A stretch of DNA of 64,000 nt from an uncultured Collinsella sp. (GTDB lineage Bacteria; Actinomycetota; Coriobacteriia; Coriobacteriales; Coriobacteriaceae): positions 18,538 to 82,537 of the forward strand of contig CAAEHI010000041.1 in the NCBI GenBank assembly GCA_900755685.1. The letters run 5' to 3'. Position numbers and translations under genes: made by a program. The notes under the pieces were generated by a model that was not told the origin of the DNA, did not search any database, and worked only from the letters and a program-made list of their open reading frames with translations. This document shows, in pieces, positions 23,336 to 32,531 of the stretch. Positions within the stretch are counted from its first letter, which is position 1. Every line of letters begins with the position of its first letter.

Positions 23336-26300
23336 TTATGCCTCCTTAATGGGTGCCAGCGCCTGAGCCAGATCGGCAGACGTCAGCGGTCGCAGGGACA
23401 CCTCAAAGCTGAAGCTCTCAAAACGGGTGCGATAGGAATCGAGCACCTCGGAACCCCAAGAGTTCGAGCCAAGGCCGAGCAACTGGTCGTTGATGTTGAC
23501 CGTAACCGTGTCGCCCTTGACAAGGTCGTAGACGTGCTTGGCGTTATCGATAGCCTCGCAGCTATAGGGCCATGCCGAGAACGAGAACGGGTTGGAAGCG
23601 GCGTCGGCCGGACGAGTCACCAGCACGCCGTCACCGTGGCTCGAGCGCAGGGCAACCCAGCGGGTACCCTCGCGGTTGGCACAGTCCTGAGGCATAACGT
23701 AGGGCGTGAACATGTCGTCGACCGTAGCGCGGTAATGACCGACCGGGTTGGCGCGCAGCGAGTCCGGATAGTTCTCGCCCGGGCCGTGGCCATACCACTC
23801 GACGGCACGATCGCAACCGGGAACCTCAAAGGAGATGCCGATGCGCGGGATAATGTCCGAATAGTCGCCGTAGGGCTCGCCGGAAACCTTGAGGTCGACG
23901 CGACCGCTCGGAAGCACGGTGTAGACAAGCTCGACGCGCATGCCGAACGCGCGGACGGGAGGAGCAATACGTTGGCTCACGGTAACGACGACCGCATTGC
24001 CGTCCTGCTTCCAAGAAACCTTGCGGGTAGACGTCTGCATCACATCGATGAAGTTGTCCTTCCACAGGGAGTCGTACTCCTGGGCGTGGTTGTCGACGAG
24101 CGGATGCCAAAAACCAACCTGGGGGCCAGAGGCCATGACGTCGCGGCCGGATGCCTTCCATTCGCTCACGGTGCCGTTTACCTTGCTGAAGGTCAGCTCG
24201 CCGTTGAGGGAGTGAATGTGGATCTCCTGCTCGGTCTCCTCGACCGTAAGCTCGGGGCGCACGGGGGCGACAATTGCCGGCGCCGGATGGTTTGCGATGG
24301 CAAACTGGCTTGCGCCCAGTTGGAACATCGGCTCGCACCAGACGTGAGCAGCCATAGTGTAGGCGTGCACGGTCAGCAGGGTCTCGCCCACTGCGGCCTC
24401 GCGAATCACCAGCGGAAGCTGGACGGACTCGCCGGGGGCAACCGCACCGGGCATGAGCGTCTTGCGGCAGACCACGTCGCCGTCCACCAGGGTCTCCGCC
24501 GACAGGCAAACATCCTCGAGGGTGGTAAACCAACGCTTGTTGGTGACGGTCAGCTCGCCCGCCTCGGCGTCATAAGCCATGCGAACCGGGCAGATGACCT
24601 GACCATACTCAGTGAGGCCCGGGCTCGGCTGCTGCCAAGGGAACACCATGCCATCGATGCAGAAGTTGCTGTTGTTGGGGTAATCACCGTTGTCGCCACC
24701 GTACATATCGTAGGCAACGCCGTCCTCGGTCACAGCAGCCAAACCGTGGTCGCACCATTCCCAGATAAACTGGCCTTGGATGCAATCCCAGCGATCGAAG
24801 ACCTCCTGATACTCGGACAGGCCTCCGGGGCCGTTGCCCATGGAGTGACCGTACTCGCAGTTGATGCGCGGCTTGGGGAATGGATGCTCACCAAAGTCGT
24901 TCATCTGCGACACGCGGGAGTACATGGTGGAGATAACGTCGACGGTATCGGCGTTGCGATCCTCCTCGTAATGGACCGGACGACCATCGAGCTCGTGAGC
25001 CTTGGCGTACATCGCGCGGATGTTGCAGCCATAGCCGCTCTCGTTGCCCATCGACCACATAATGATGCAGGCGTGATTGCGCTCCTGCATCACCAGGCGC
25101 TCAATGCGGTCGACGTAGGCCGGCTCCCATGCCGGGTCGTTGGTGACCAGGGCGATATTGCCGATATTCTCGAAGCCGTGGCTCTCCATATCGGTCTCGG
25201 CGACCAGCATGATGCCATACTCGTCGCACAGCTCGTAAAAGCGCGGGTCGTTGGCGTAATGGGACGTGCGCACCGCGTTGATGTTGTGCTGCTTCATGAG
25301 CTCCAGGTCGCGGCGCATGCGATCGAGGCCCACGGCGCGGCCCTTGTGATCGTCGTGATCGTGGCGGTTGACGCCATGCATCTTAAAGTAAGTGCCGTTG
25401 AGGTAGATATGATTGCCCTCGACCGTCACCTCGGCAAGACCCTGGCGATGCGGGACGTACTCGCTGACCTGGTCACCGTCGTAGACCTCAAACGTAAGGT
25501 CGTAGAGGAAGGGGTCCTCGGGATTCCAGAAGTGGGCATCGGTCACGCTGCACTCGGCATGGCCGTCGACGCACTCGCCCGTAGCCACCACGTTCTCGCC
25601 ATCGCTGAGCGTATACACAACGCGGGTAGCTCCCTCGGCCACCGTATCGAGCGTGATCAGAGCGGCATCGCCCTCGCGGTGCGTGCGGAACCTAAAGTCG
25701 ACCAGGTGCGCGGCGGGACGCTGCATAAGGTACACATCGCGGAAGATGCCCGAGGCCCACCACATGTCCTGATCCTCGATATAGCTGCCATCGCTGTACT
25801 GCAGGACCTTGACCGCAAACAGGTTGTCGCCCTCGACGAGCGCGTCGGTCACGTCGAACTCGGCAGACAGGCGCGAACCCTTGGTCATGCCGATAAACTG
25901 ACCGTTGACGTACAGCTCGCCATAGCTCTCGATGCCGTCAAAGCGAATGATCTCGCGAGCGCCGGCAGGCACGGCGGGAAGATTGACGATGCGCTGGTAC
26001 ACGCCCGTGGGATCGTCAGAGGGAACGAACGGCTGATCCACCGGGAACGGGAAACCCTCGTCGGTGTAGGCAAGGTTGCCATAGCCGTCTACCTGCCACA
26101 GGTGCGGAACCTCCACGTGATCCCACTCGGGCTCGTACGTGGAAAGCTCCTCGTTAGAGACGGCAGCAGGCCCCTCAAAGAGGCGGAACTGCCACGAGCC
26201 GGACAGCTGGACAAACCCGCGCGACAGCTCGCGGCTGTACGTAGCGGCGAGATCGGCGGTCTCGTAACCCATAAAGTACGCATGGGGTGCCAGGCGGTTC

Positions 26301-26344
26301 CTGTGGGTGAGCGCTTGGTTTTCCCAATCGTTAATGGCGTCCAT
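23336..26344 (-). CDS. ebgA: Beta-galactosidase large subunit (GH2), EbgA-like
   Basis: The protein has 1002 residues. A sugar-binding domain and an Ig-like domain come first. The TIM barrel carries VNRHDHDDHKGRAV and TSHYANDPRFYELCDEYG. The nucleophile Glu lies near residue 497 in INCEYGHSMGN, the acid/base Glu in MWSMGNESGYG. The C-terminal beta-sandwich ends in SFEVSLRPLT. It hydrolyses terminal beta-galactosides in the cytoplasm (no signal peptide). It starts opposite a LacI-family gene with three CAACCGGTTG sites in between. Confidence 0.93.
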   Translation of the reverse strand: MDAINDWENQALTHRNRLAPHAYFMGYETADLAATYSRELSRGFVQLSGSWQFRLFEGPAAVSNEELSTYEPEWDHVEVPHLWQVDGYGNLAYTDEGFPFPVDQPFVPSDDPTGVYQRIVNLPAVPAGAREIIRFDGIESYGELYVNGQFIGMTKGSRLSAEFDVTDALVEGDNLFAVKVLQYSDGSYIEDQDMWWASGIFRDVYLMQRPAAHLVDFRFRTHREGDAALITLDTVAEGATRVVYTLSDGENVVATGECVDGHAECSVTDAHFWNPEDPFLYDLTFEVYDGDQVSEYVPHRQGLAEVTVEGNHIYLNGTYFKMHGVNRHDHDDHKGRAVGLDRMRRDLELMKQHNINAVRTSHYANDPRFYELCDEYGIMLVAETDMESHGFENIGNIALVTNDPAWEPAYVDRIERLVMQERNHACIIMWSMGNESGYGCNIRAMYAKAHELDGRPVHYEEDRNADTVDVISTMYSRVSQMNDFGEHPFPKPRINCEYGHSMGNGPGGLSEYQEVFDRWDCIQGQFIWEWCDHGLAAVTEDGVAYDMYGGDNGDYPNNSNFCIDGMVFPWQQPSPGLTEYGQVICPVRMAYDAEAGELTVTNKRWFTTLEDVCLSAETLVDGDVVCRKTLMPGAVAPGESVQLPLVIREAAVGETLLTVHAYTMAAHVWCEPMFQLGASQFAIANHPAPAIVAPVRPELTVEETEQEIHIHSLNGELTFSKVNGTVSEWKASGRDVMASGPQVGFWHPLVDNHAQEYDSLWKDNFIDVMQTSTRKVSWKQDGNAVVVTVSQRIAPPVRAFGMRVELVYTVLPSGRVDLKVSGEPYGDYSDIIPRIGISFEVPGCDRAVEWYGHGPGENYPDSLRANPVGHYRATVDDMFTPYVMPQDCANREGTRWVALRSSHGDGVLVTRPADAASNPFSFSAWPYSCEAIDNAKHVYDLVKGDTVTVNINDQLLGLGSNSWGSEVLDSYRTRFESFSFEVSLRPLTSADLAQALAPIKEA

Positions 26345-26379
26345 GGTGATGCTCCTTCGTCATCGTAGTGATTCTTGTG

Positions 26380-26389
26380 CAACCGGTTG
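26380..26389. promoter_or_regulatory. LacI-type operator CAACCGGTTG, copy 1
   Basis: This palindrome lies within TGTGCAACCGGTTGTCC. It is the nearest of three to ebgA. Confidence 0.8.
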
Positions 26390-26421
26390 TCCTTATCTTA
26401 CGGGCGATGCAAAATACTGTG

Positions 26422-26431
26422 CAACCGGTTG
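26422..26431. promoter_or_regulatory. LacI-type operator CAACCGGTTG, copy 2
   Basis: The context TGTGCAACCGGTTGTCCG is nearly the same as copy 1, 42 bases (four helical turns) away. Confidence 0.8.
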
Positions 26432-26466
26432 TCCGCTGAACGGTCGATTTGGTCGGGTTAACGGTG

Positions 26467-26476
26467 CAACCGGTTG
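26467..26476. promoter_or_regulatory. LacI-type operator CAACCGGTTG, copy 3
   Basis: The context is GGTGCAACCGGTTGTAC, 45 bases from copy 2 and on the side of the regulator gene. The 26477-26720 stretch upstream of the regulator holds no other feature I can support. Confidence 0.78.
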
Positions 26477-26720
26477 TACAACCGCGACACTTATGTCACC
26501 CTGAGTATCGAAACTCAGCGCAAGACATCGTTCTTAAGCTCGTAGGCAACCGCCACGCCCGCTGATATCTCACCCATACGAGACGTATTCGATTGCGGCT
26601 TGGTTGCAAAACGACACCGGTCACCGGATATCATGAACGCTGTTCAGGCGCACTATAGTAAGCTGTATCCGCACCAGCCCGTATCAGCGACAACATCGAC
26701 CGCATTCTCCAGGAGACGCC

Positions 26721-27737
26721 ATGACCCAACCAGTTCGCACCGCACCTACGCTTGCCGAGGTTGCCGCAGCTGCCGGCGTGTCGCGCTCCACGGCATCGCG
26801 CGCTCTCAACGATTCGCCCCGCATTAGCGAGGAAACCAAAAAGCGCGTCCGCGCGGCGGCCAAGGAAGTCAATTTTGTCCCCAACGCTCGTGGCCGAGCG
26901 CTCGCTGTCGGGCGCACGGAAATCATCGCCGTGCTCGTGACCGAGCCCCTAAGTGAACTCTTCAGCGACCCCACCTATAGCGAGTTTTTGAGCGGCATTA
27001 CCGAGGAACTGTCGGAGTCGTCCTATCTGCCCGTTATCTTGCAGGCGTCTTCTACGCATGAGCGCAACCGCGCACGCGAGCACTTTGAGCGCCGCTCGTT
27101 CGATGCCGTGATCGACGTCTCCCCCTACAAGGGCAGCGAGCTGCTCGAGGTGCTGCGCGAGCTGGGCGTACCCACCGTGTTGTGCGGCCAGCTCGAGGGC
27201 CACCCCTATCGCGATGTGTTCTCGACGGTCTACTCTGACGACGAAGAGGGCGGACACTTTGCGGCACTCGCCATGAAGGAACGCGGGCGCAAAGATATCG
27301 TCGCCGTGTTGGGACCGCAAGACAACCCCGCTGTTGTCGACCGCCTGCGCGGCTACCGTGCCGTCTTGGGCGAAGACCTCCCAGACGCAAACGTTATCTA
27401 TACCGGCTGGAACAACGGAGACGGCTATCAGGCCATGCACCAGATCCTCGCGCGCGAGATTGCTTTCGATGGCGTGCTCTGCGGATCGGACCGTATCGCG
27501 GCTGGCGTCATCACCGCACTCAACGAGGCAGGCCTATCCGTTCCGGCGGACGTTTCTGTCGTCGGCTTCGACGATCACGAGATTGCGACGCGCTGCGTCC
27601 CCGCGCTCACGACCGTCCGCCAGCCCCTGCGCGAAGAAGGCCACATGGCCGCCAACATTGCGCTCGACATGATCAAGGGTGCCGAGCCCACCACCTCCGT
27701 GATGCACATGAAGCTGATCCAGAGAGACTCGCTATAA
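26721..27737 (+). CDS. LacI-family regulator of the ebg genes
   Basis: This 338-residue protein has the helix-turn-helix TLAEVAAAAGVSRSTASRAL (residues about 10-29), the hinge VPNARGRAL, and a periplasmic-binding-like effector domain ending with VVGFDDHEIA and LTTVRQP. Divergent placement from ebgA and three operators in the gap make it the likely repressor of ebgAC, perhaps also of itself. The inducer would be a beta-galactoside product, which is inference. Confidence 0.88.
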   Translation: MTQPVRTAPTLAEVAAAAGVSRSTASRALNDSPRISEETKKRVRAAAKEVNFVPNARGRALAVGRTEIIAVLVTEPLSELFSDPTYSEFLSGITEELSESSYLPVILQASSTHERNRAREHFERRSFDAVIDVSPYKGSELLEVLRELGVPTVLCGQLEGHPYRDVFSTVYSDDEEGGHFAALAMKERGRKDIVAVLGPQDNPAVVDRLRGYRAVLGEDLPDANVIYTGWNNGDGYQAMHQILAREIAFDGVLCGSDRIAAGVITALNEAGLSVPADVSVVGFDDHEIATRCVPALTTVRQPLREEGHMAANIALDMIKGAEPTTSVMHMKLIQRDSL

Positions 27738-27741
27738 GAAA

Positions 27742-27950
27742 CTGGGACAGGCTTTCTGCCAGACAGTTGTTGCGGAAAGCCTGCCCCGTTTTGAGCGCTC
27801 ATTCTGGGGCACAGTTTCCGTTAGACAGCTCGACCGGAAAGCGCGTCCCGTTATTTGGCTGGATTCTGGGTCGCAGTTTTCAAAAGGACCCTGTTTGGGA
27901 AACTGCGACCCGTTTTGGACGCAAATTCCGGGTCGTAGTTTCCGCGACGC
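27742..27950. repeat. 62-bp tandem array; each unit forms a hairpin
   Basis: Units start at 27742, 27804, 27866 and 27928 (the last partial), exactly 62 bases apart. Each starts C(T/C)GGG and contains a GTTTcc-type word whose partner GGAAA(C/G)...CCC closes a hairpin. Unit 1 pairs GACAGGCTTTC with GAAAGCCTGCCCC; unit 3 pairs GGGTCGCAGTTTTC with GGAAACTGCGACCC. Units differ while pairing is kept. The array lies between the convergent ends of the LacI gene and aspS, where no gene is seen. Confidence 0.75.
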
Positions 27951-27983
27951 CCGGTCATCCCATGCCCTCACGACCTCGGCGCA

Positions 27984-28019
27984 TAAAAAACGAGGGAAGG
28001 CACGCGTCCTTCCCTCGTT
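27984..28019 (-). terminator. Terminator of aspS
   Basis: AACGAGGGAAGG and CCTTCCCTCGTT form the stem. On - it is followed by TTTTTTATG. Confidence 0.85.
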
Positions 28020-28042
28020 ACGGGCAATATGTAGCCGCTCGC

Positions 28043-29830
28043 CTACATCAGGCGCAGGCTGACGTCCTTGAGCTGGGCGCCGCTAACGGCACTCGGAGCG
28101 CCCGACATAAGGTCGGAGCCGCTGGCCGTCTTGGGGAACGCCATGACGTCGCGGATGGAGTCGGAACCGGTGAGCAGCATGCACACGCGGTCCAGGCCCA
28201 GAGCGAAACCGCCCATCGGGGGCGCACCAAACTTGAGGGCCTCCATGAGGAAGCCGAACTGAGACTCGGCACGCTCCTCGGTAAAGCCCAGGAGCTTGAG
28301 CATGGACATCTGCATCTCGGCGTTGTGGATGCGCATACCGCCGCCGCCGGCCTCAAAGCCGTCCATGACAAAGTCGTAGGTGCAAGAACCGGCTGCCAAC
28401 GGGTCGGCCTCGATCTTGGCGATGTCGGTCTCGGTCGGCAGGGTGAAGGGCTGATGCTCGGCTGCATAGGCCTTGCGGTCCTCATCCCAGTGGAACAGCG
28501 GGAAGTTGACGACCCACAGGAAGTCGTGGCCCTCGCGCTTGATCTCGAGCGCGTTGGCCATGTGGGAACGCATGCCACCCAGGATCTCGTCAGAGAGCAG
28601 GCGCGGGCCGGCGGCGAACATCACAAGGTCGCCGGGCTCGACGTCCATGCGCTCGCGCAGAGCCGCCATCTCCTCGTCCGAGAAGAACTTGACGATGGGG
28701 CTGTTGATGGAGCCGTCCTCGCGGAAGGCGATCCAAGCCAGACCCTTGGCGCCAAACGTGGAGGCCACGCCGGCGAGCTTATCGATCTTGGCACGCGCCC
28801 AGGCACCGGCGCCCTTGGCGTTGATGGCCTTGACGACAGAGCCCTCCTCGTTCGCAGCGGTCGCGAAGACCTTAAATTTGGAGTTGGCAAAGATGTCGGT
28901 CAGGTCGACCAGGTGCATGCCATAGCGGGTATCGGGCTTGTCGGAGCCATAGGTGTCCATGGCATCCCAGTAGTTCATGCGACGCAGCGGCGTGGGCATC
29001 TCGACACCCATGCGACCGAAGGCATCGGCCAGGACCTCTTCGAGCGCGCTCATGACATCATTCTGGTCCACGAAGGACATCTCGATATCGACTTGAGTGA
29101 ACTCGGGCTGACGGTCGGCACGCAGGTCCTCGTCGCGGAAGCACTTGGCAACCTGGTAGTAGCGCTCGACGCCACCGACCATGAGCAGCTGCTTCAGGAG
29201 CTGCGGGGACTGCGGCAGGGCGTAGAAGTTGCCCGGCTGGATGCGGCTGGGAACGATGAAGTCGCGGGCGCCCTCGGGCGTGGACTTAAACAGGGAGGGC
29301 GTCTCGACCTCCATGAACTCACGGTTGTGCAGCGCCTCACGAATGGCAAAGGTAAAGTCGGAACGCAGCTTGAGGTTGGCCATCATCTCGGGACGACGAA
29401 GGTCCAGATAGCGATAGCGCAGGCGGGTGTCCTCGCTGGTCTCGATGCCGTCCTCGATCTGGAACGGCGGGGTGACGGACGTGTTGAGAACCTCGGCGTG
29501 GTCGGTCAGGACCTCGATCTCGCCGGTCGCGAGCTTGGTGTTGGTGGTCTCCTCGCCACGGGCGCGCACGACGCCGTGAATCTTGATGGGCCACTCGGGA
29601 CGCATGGTCTCGGCGATCTTAAAGGCATCGCCGTCGGAGTGCTCGGGGTCGAAGGTGAGCTGCGTGATGCCCTCGCGGTCGCGAAGGTCGCAGAAAATAA
29701 GGCCGCCGTGGTCGCGGCGACGGCTCACCCAACCGGTGAGGGTGACCTCTTCGCCCACGTTCTCGAAGCGAAGCTCGCCGCAGGTACGGGTGTGCATGGA
29801 ATGCTCATCGATGGGACGGGTCTGGCTCAT
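28043..29830 (-). CDS. aspS: Aspartyl-tRNA synthetase
   Basis: This 595-residue class II synthetase of bacterial type has an N-terminal OB-fold anticodon domain (GWVSRRRDHGG), motif 2 (FRDEDLRADRQPEFTQ), an inserted GAD domain and motif 3 (GLDRVCMLL). It charges tRNA-Asp, and perhaps tRNA-Asn if no AsnRS exists, which the window does not show. It is monocistronic and divergent from serB. Confidence 0.96.
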   Translation of the reverse strand: MSQTRPIDEHSMHTRTCGELRFENVGEEVTLTGWVSRRRDHGGLIFCDLRDREGITQLTFDPEHSDGDAFKIAETMRPEWPIKIHGVVRARGEETTNTKLATGEIEVLTDHAEVLNTSVTPPFQIEDGIETSEDTRLRYRYLDLRRPEMMANLKLRSDFTFAIREALHNREFMEVETPSLFKSTPEGARDFIVPSRIQPGNFYALPQSPQLLKQLLMVGGVERYYQVAKCFRDEDLRADRQPEFTQVDIEMSFVDQNDVMSALEEVLADAFGRMGVEMPTPLRRMNYWDAMDTYGSDKPDTRYGMHLVDLTDIFANSKFKVFATAANEEGSVVKAINAKGAGAWARAKIDKLAGVASTFGAKGLAWIAFREDGSINSPIVKFFSDEEMAALRERMDVEPGDLVMFAAGPRLLSDEILGGMRSHMANALEIKREGHDFLWVVNFPLFHWDEDRKAYAAEHQPFTLPTETDIAKIEADPLAAGSCTYDFVMDGFEAGGGGMRIHNAEMQMSMLKLLGFTEERAESQFGFLMEALKFGAPPMGGFALGLDRVCMLLTGSDSIRDVMAFPKTASGSDLMSGAPSAVSGAQLKDVSLRLM

Positions 29831-30086
29831 ACCAGTGATCCTCCTTTATGGATCTGTGCCGCCCCGTGTCGTTCCGGGCGGCGTCGTACAGATTTGCCCA
29901 GCCTGCGTAAACCGCGCAGCCGGACATGGCGTTCTATCTTATCGCACCTGTGTCGATGTGCCGCGGAAAAGTGGCTCCTGCCCAAAAACTTGACGGAGAC
30001 GAAACAATTGACGCACCGCGGCCGTCGCCAAGGCGCGCCGCGTGCGACAATGTGCCCCAATATAACTGCACTCGGAAAGGCCCGCC

Positions 30087-30722
30087 ATGACTGCACGCCT
30101 CATCGTTATGGATATCGACTCCACCCTCATCAACCAGGAGGTCATCGACCTGTTGGGCGAGGAGGCCGGCGTAGGCGAGCAAGTGGCGAAGATCACCGAG
30201 CGCGCCATGCGCGGCGAGCTCGACTTTAAGCAGGCGCTCGAGGAACGCGTGGGGCTGCTTGCCGGCTTGGACGAGAGCGTGTTCGAGCGCACCTTTGAGC
30301 GCGTGACGTTTACCCCCGGCGCGCTGGAGCTTGTGCGCTCGGCGCACAGCAAGGGCTGGAAGGTCGGCGTGGTAAGCGGCGGCTTTCACGAGGTCGCCGA
30401 TAAGATCGTGGCCGCCGCGGGCATCGACTTTTGCCTCGCGAACCGCTTGGAGGTCGTAGACGGCAAGCTCACGGGCAAGCTGGCGGCAGACATCGTGACC
30501 AAGGAGTCCAAGCTCATCCAGCTGCTGGATTGGGCGGTTGAGTGCGGCGTCGATATGGCACACACCGTGGCAATCGGCGACGGCGCCAACGACATCCCCA
30601 TGATTCAGGCCGCGGGCACGGGCATCGCGTTTTGCGCCAAGCCCAAGACGCGCGAGGCCGCCCCGTTTGCCATCGACGAGCGCAACCTGATGCTCGCCAT
30701 GGACATCATCCTGCGTGACTAG
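30087..30722 (+). CDS. serB: Phosphoserine phosphatase
   Basis: This 211-residue HAD-family enzyme has motif I DIDSTLI (Asp nucleophile near residue 9), motif II VVSGGF, and motif III GDGANDIPM. It makes L-serine from phosphoserine. The length fits the single-domain form without an ACT domain. It is the gene before larB; the 114-base gap holds a dyad and promoter, so the two need not be co-transcribed. Confidence 0.92.
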   Translation: MTARLIVMDIDSTLINQEVIDLLGEEAGVGEQVAKITERAMRGELDFKQALEERVGLLAGLDESVFERTFERVTFTPGALELVRSAHSKGWKVGVVSGGFHEVADKIVAAAGIDFCLANRLEVVDGKLTGKLAADIVTKESKLIQLLDWAVECGVDMAHTVAIGDGANDIPMIQAAGTGIAFCAKPKTREAAPFAIDERNLMLAMDIILRD

Positions 30723-30758
30723 CCGATCCGTCTAACAATTAAATCAGTCTGTCCTATA

Positions 30759-30792
30759 GTTTCCGAACAATTTTGTCTTAGTGTTCGGAAAC
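30759..30792. promoter_or_regulatory. Operator-like dyad upstream of larB
   Basis: GTTTCCGAACA (30759-30769) and TGTTCGGAAAC (30782-30792) are perfect inverted 11-mers with a 12-base spacer. A TAGACT box (30808-30813) lies downstream at promoter distance, so the right arm overlaps the -35 zone. Confidence 0.65.
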
Positions 30793-30836
30793 ATACCCTT
30801 TGAGTGCTAGACTTTGCGCCGTCGAAGGGAACATAT

Positions 30837-31619
30837 ATGGATAAGCGAGATCTTGAGCAGTTGCTGAGCGATGTTGCCGACGGAACAGTCACCCCGGCCG
30901 TCGCCCTTACGCGCATCCAGACGGCTCCGACCGCCGATTTGGGCTTTGCGCAGCTCGATCTTTCGCGCGGAGTGCGCCAGGGAGCCGGCGAGGTTGTCTA
31001 CGGTGCCGGTAAAACCGCCGAGCAAATTGCTGCCATTATCGAAGCGCTGCGCGATGCCGGCCAGGAGCGCATCCTGGTCACGCGCCTGGATGCCGAAAAG
31101 GCAGCCCGCACCTCGGAGCTCCTCGGCAACGGCATCGACCTGGGATATGTCCCGGACGCGCAGCTCGCCCTCGTGGGCGGCAAGCCCTCCCCTACCGGCA
31201 ACGGACGCATCGTCGTCGCCTGCGCCGGCACGAGCGACCTGCCCGTCGCCGAGGAAGCCGCGTTGACGGCCGAGTTCTATGGCAGCGAGGTCGACCGCCT
31301 CTACGACGTAGGCGTCGCCGGCCTGCACCGCCTGCTCGCTCATGCCGAGGAACTTGCCCAGGCGCAGGTGGTCATCGCCATCGCCGGCATGGAAGGCGCC
31401 CTGGCGAGCGTCATCGGAGGCCTTGTGAGCTGTCCGGTCATCGCCGTTCCCACCAGCGTGGGCTACGGCGCGAGCTTTGGTGGCGTAGCCGCGCTGCTCG
31501 CCATGCTCAACTCCTGCGCCAGCGGCGTATCGGTCGTCAATATCGACAACGGCTTTGGTGCCGCCTACCAGGCAAGTCTTATCAATCATCTGAGCGTCGG
31601 TACACCCCGCGCCCGCTAA
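30837..31619 (+). CDS. larB: Nickel-pincer cofactor biosynthesis protein LarB
   Basis: This protein of about 260 residues has the PurE-like C-terminal domain of LarB (CAGTSDLPVAEEA, VAGLHRLL, GMEGALASVIGGL, PTSVGYGASFGG). LarB carboxylates nicotinic acid adenine dinucleotide in the first step of making the cofactor of lactate racemase. The ATG at 30837 with AAGGGA before it is preferred to 30804. The larC-like gene follows 10 bases later. Confidence 0.92.
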   Translation: MDKRDLEQLLSDVADGTVTPAVALTRIQTAPTADLGFAQLDLSRGVRQGAGEVVYGAGKTAEQIAAIIEALRDAGQERILVTRLDAEKAARTSELLGNGIDLGYVPDAQLALVGGKPSPTGNGRIVVACAGTSDLPVAEEAALTAEFYGSEVDRLYDVGVAGLHRLLAHAEELAQAQVVIAIAGMEGALASVIGGLVSCPVIAVPTSVGYGASFGGVAALLAMLNSCASGVSVVNIDNGFGAAYQASLINHLSVGTPRAR

Positions 31620-31629
31620 GGAGCATTCC

Positions 31630-32529
31630 ATGTCCAATCATCAGCACACGCTTATCATCGACGGCACCTCGGGCATCAGCGGCGACATGACCGTCGCGGC
31701 CCTGCTCGATCTGGGCGCCAGCGAGGAGCACCTGCGCGAACAGCTCGCCACACTGCCGGTTGACGGGTTTGAGGTTGCCGTTACACGCGTAAACAAGCAT
31801 GGCATCGACGCCTGCGACTTTGACGTTCAGCTGGCAGAGGAGCTCGAGAACCACGATCACGATATGGCCTGGCTCTACGGCAACGAAGCAGCTGCCGAGC
31901 ACGAGCACCACCATCATGACCATGGTGAGCACGAACACTGCCATGAGCATGATCATGAGACCCACGGCCATGGCCATGAGGGCCATCATCACGCCCACCA
32001 CCATCACCATCGTTCTTTGGCGGACGTCACCGCCATCATCGACGGCTCGCAGCTAAGCGATGGCGCTAAGCGTCGTGCGCTCGCCATCTTTACCGCGCTC
32101 GCCGCCGCCGAGGCCAAGGCCCACGGCAAAACGCCCGAGACCGTCATGTTCCACGAGGTAGGCGCCGTCGATTCCATCGTCGACGTCTGCTCTGTCGCCA
32201 TCTGCCTCGATGACCTGGGTATTGAGGACATCGTTGTCGAGTCGCTCTCCGAGGGCCACGGAACCATCCACTGTGCCCACGGCCTTATGCCCATTCCCGT
32301 CCCCGCTGTCGTCAACCTGTGCCAGGCGGGCAATATCGCCCTCATGCCTGCACCAGTCGCTGGCGAGCTCGTGACGCCCACGGGCGCCGCCATCGTCACC
32401 GCGCTGCGTACGTCCGACCAACTGCCCTCACGCTACCACATCGAAGCCGTCGGCTACGGCGCCGGCAAGCGCCCCTACGAGGGTTGCTCCGGCACGCTCC
32501 GCTGTCTGCTCGTTCACGTGGATGCATAG
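31630..32529 (+). CDS. larC: LarC-type nickel insertion protein, N-terminal part only, His-rich
   Basis: This 299-residue protein matches the first part of LarC (DGTSGISGDM at residue about 11, MFHEVGAVDSIVD, TPTGAAIV, GYGAGKRPYEGCSGTLRCLL). A linker of about 45 residues near residue 95 is very rich in His, Glu and Asp (HEHHHHDHGEHEHC), fit for nickel binding. Full-length LarC continues with a C-terminal (LarC2) domain. Here the stop comes just after the GYGAG region and a TetR gene starts two bases later, so that domain is absent at this locus. Confidence 0.85.
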   Translation: MSNHQHTLIIDGTSGISGDMTVAALLDLGASEEHLREQLATLPVDGFEVAVTRVNKHGIDACDFDVQLAEELENHDHDMAWLYGNEAAAEHEHHHHDHGEHEHCHEHDHETHGHGHEGHHHAHHHHHRSLADVTAIIDGSQLSDGAKRRALAIFTALAAAEAKAHGKTPETVMFHEVGAVDSIVDVCSVAICLDDLGIEDIVVESLSEGHGTIHCAHGLMPIPVPAVVNLCQAGNIALMPAPVAGELVTPTGAAIVTALRTSDQLPSRYHIEAVGYGAGKRPYEGCSGTLRCLLVHVDA

Positions 32530-32531
32530 CC

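Noticed and set aside
21719..26368. 1549-codon open frame on +
   Set aside because: It lies antisense to ebgA, ebgC and part of the permease, with low-complexity composition typical of the shadow of GC-rich codons. The - strand genes have clear motifs.
27742..27950. CRISPR array
   Set aside because: Units are 62-bp diverged hairpins without identical repeats or unique spacers, and no cas genes are present.
29831..30086. T-box leader for aspS
   Set aside because: No T-box sequence or tRNA-pairing bulge is visible in the region upstream of aspS; the same holds for hisS.
27767..30229. 820-codon open frame on +
   Set aside because: It is antisense to aspS and crosses the tandem hairpin array; no ribosome site or motif.
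32319..32531. Programmed frameshift joining larC to a LarC2 domain
   Set aside because: The overlapping frame leads into the TetR gene, whose helix-turn-helix is clear; no LarC2-like sequence is seen.
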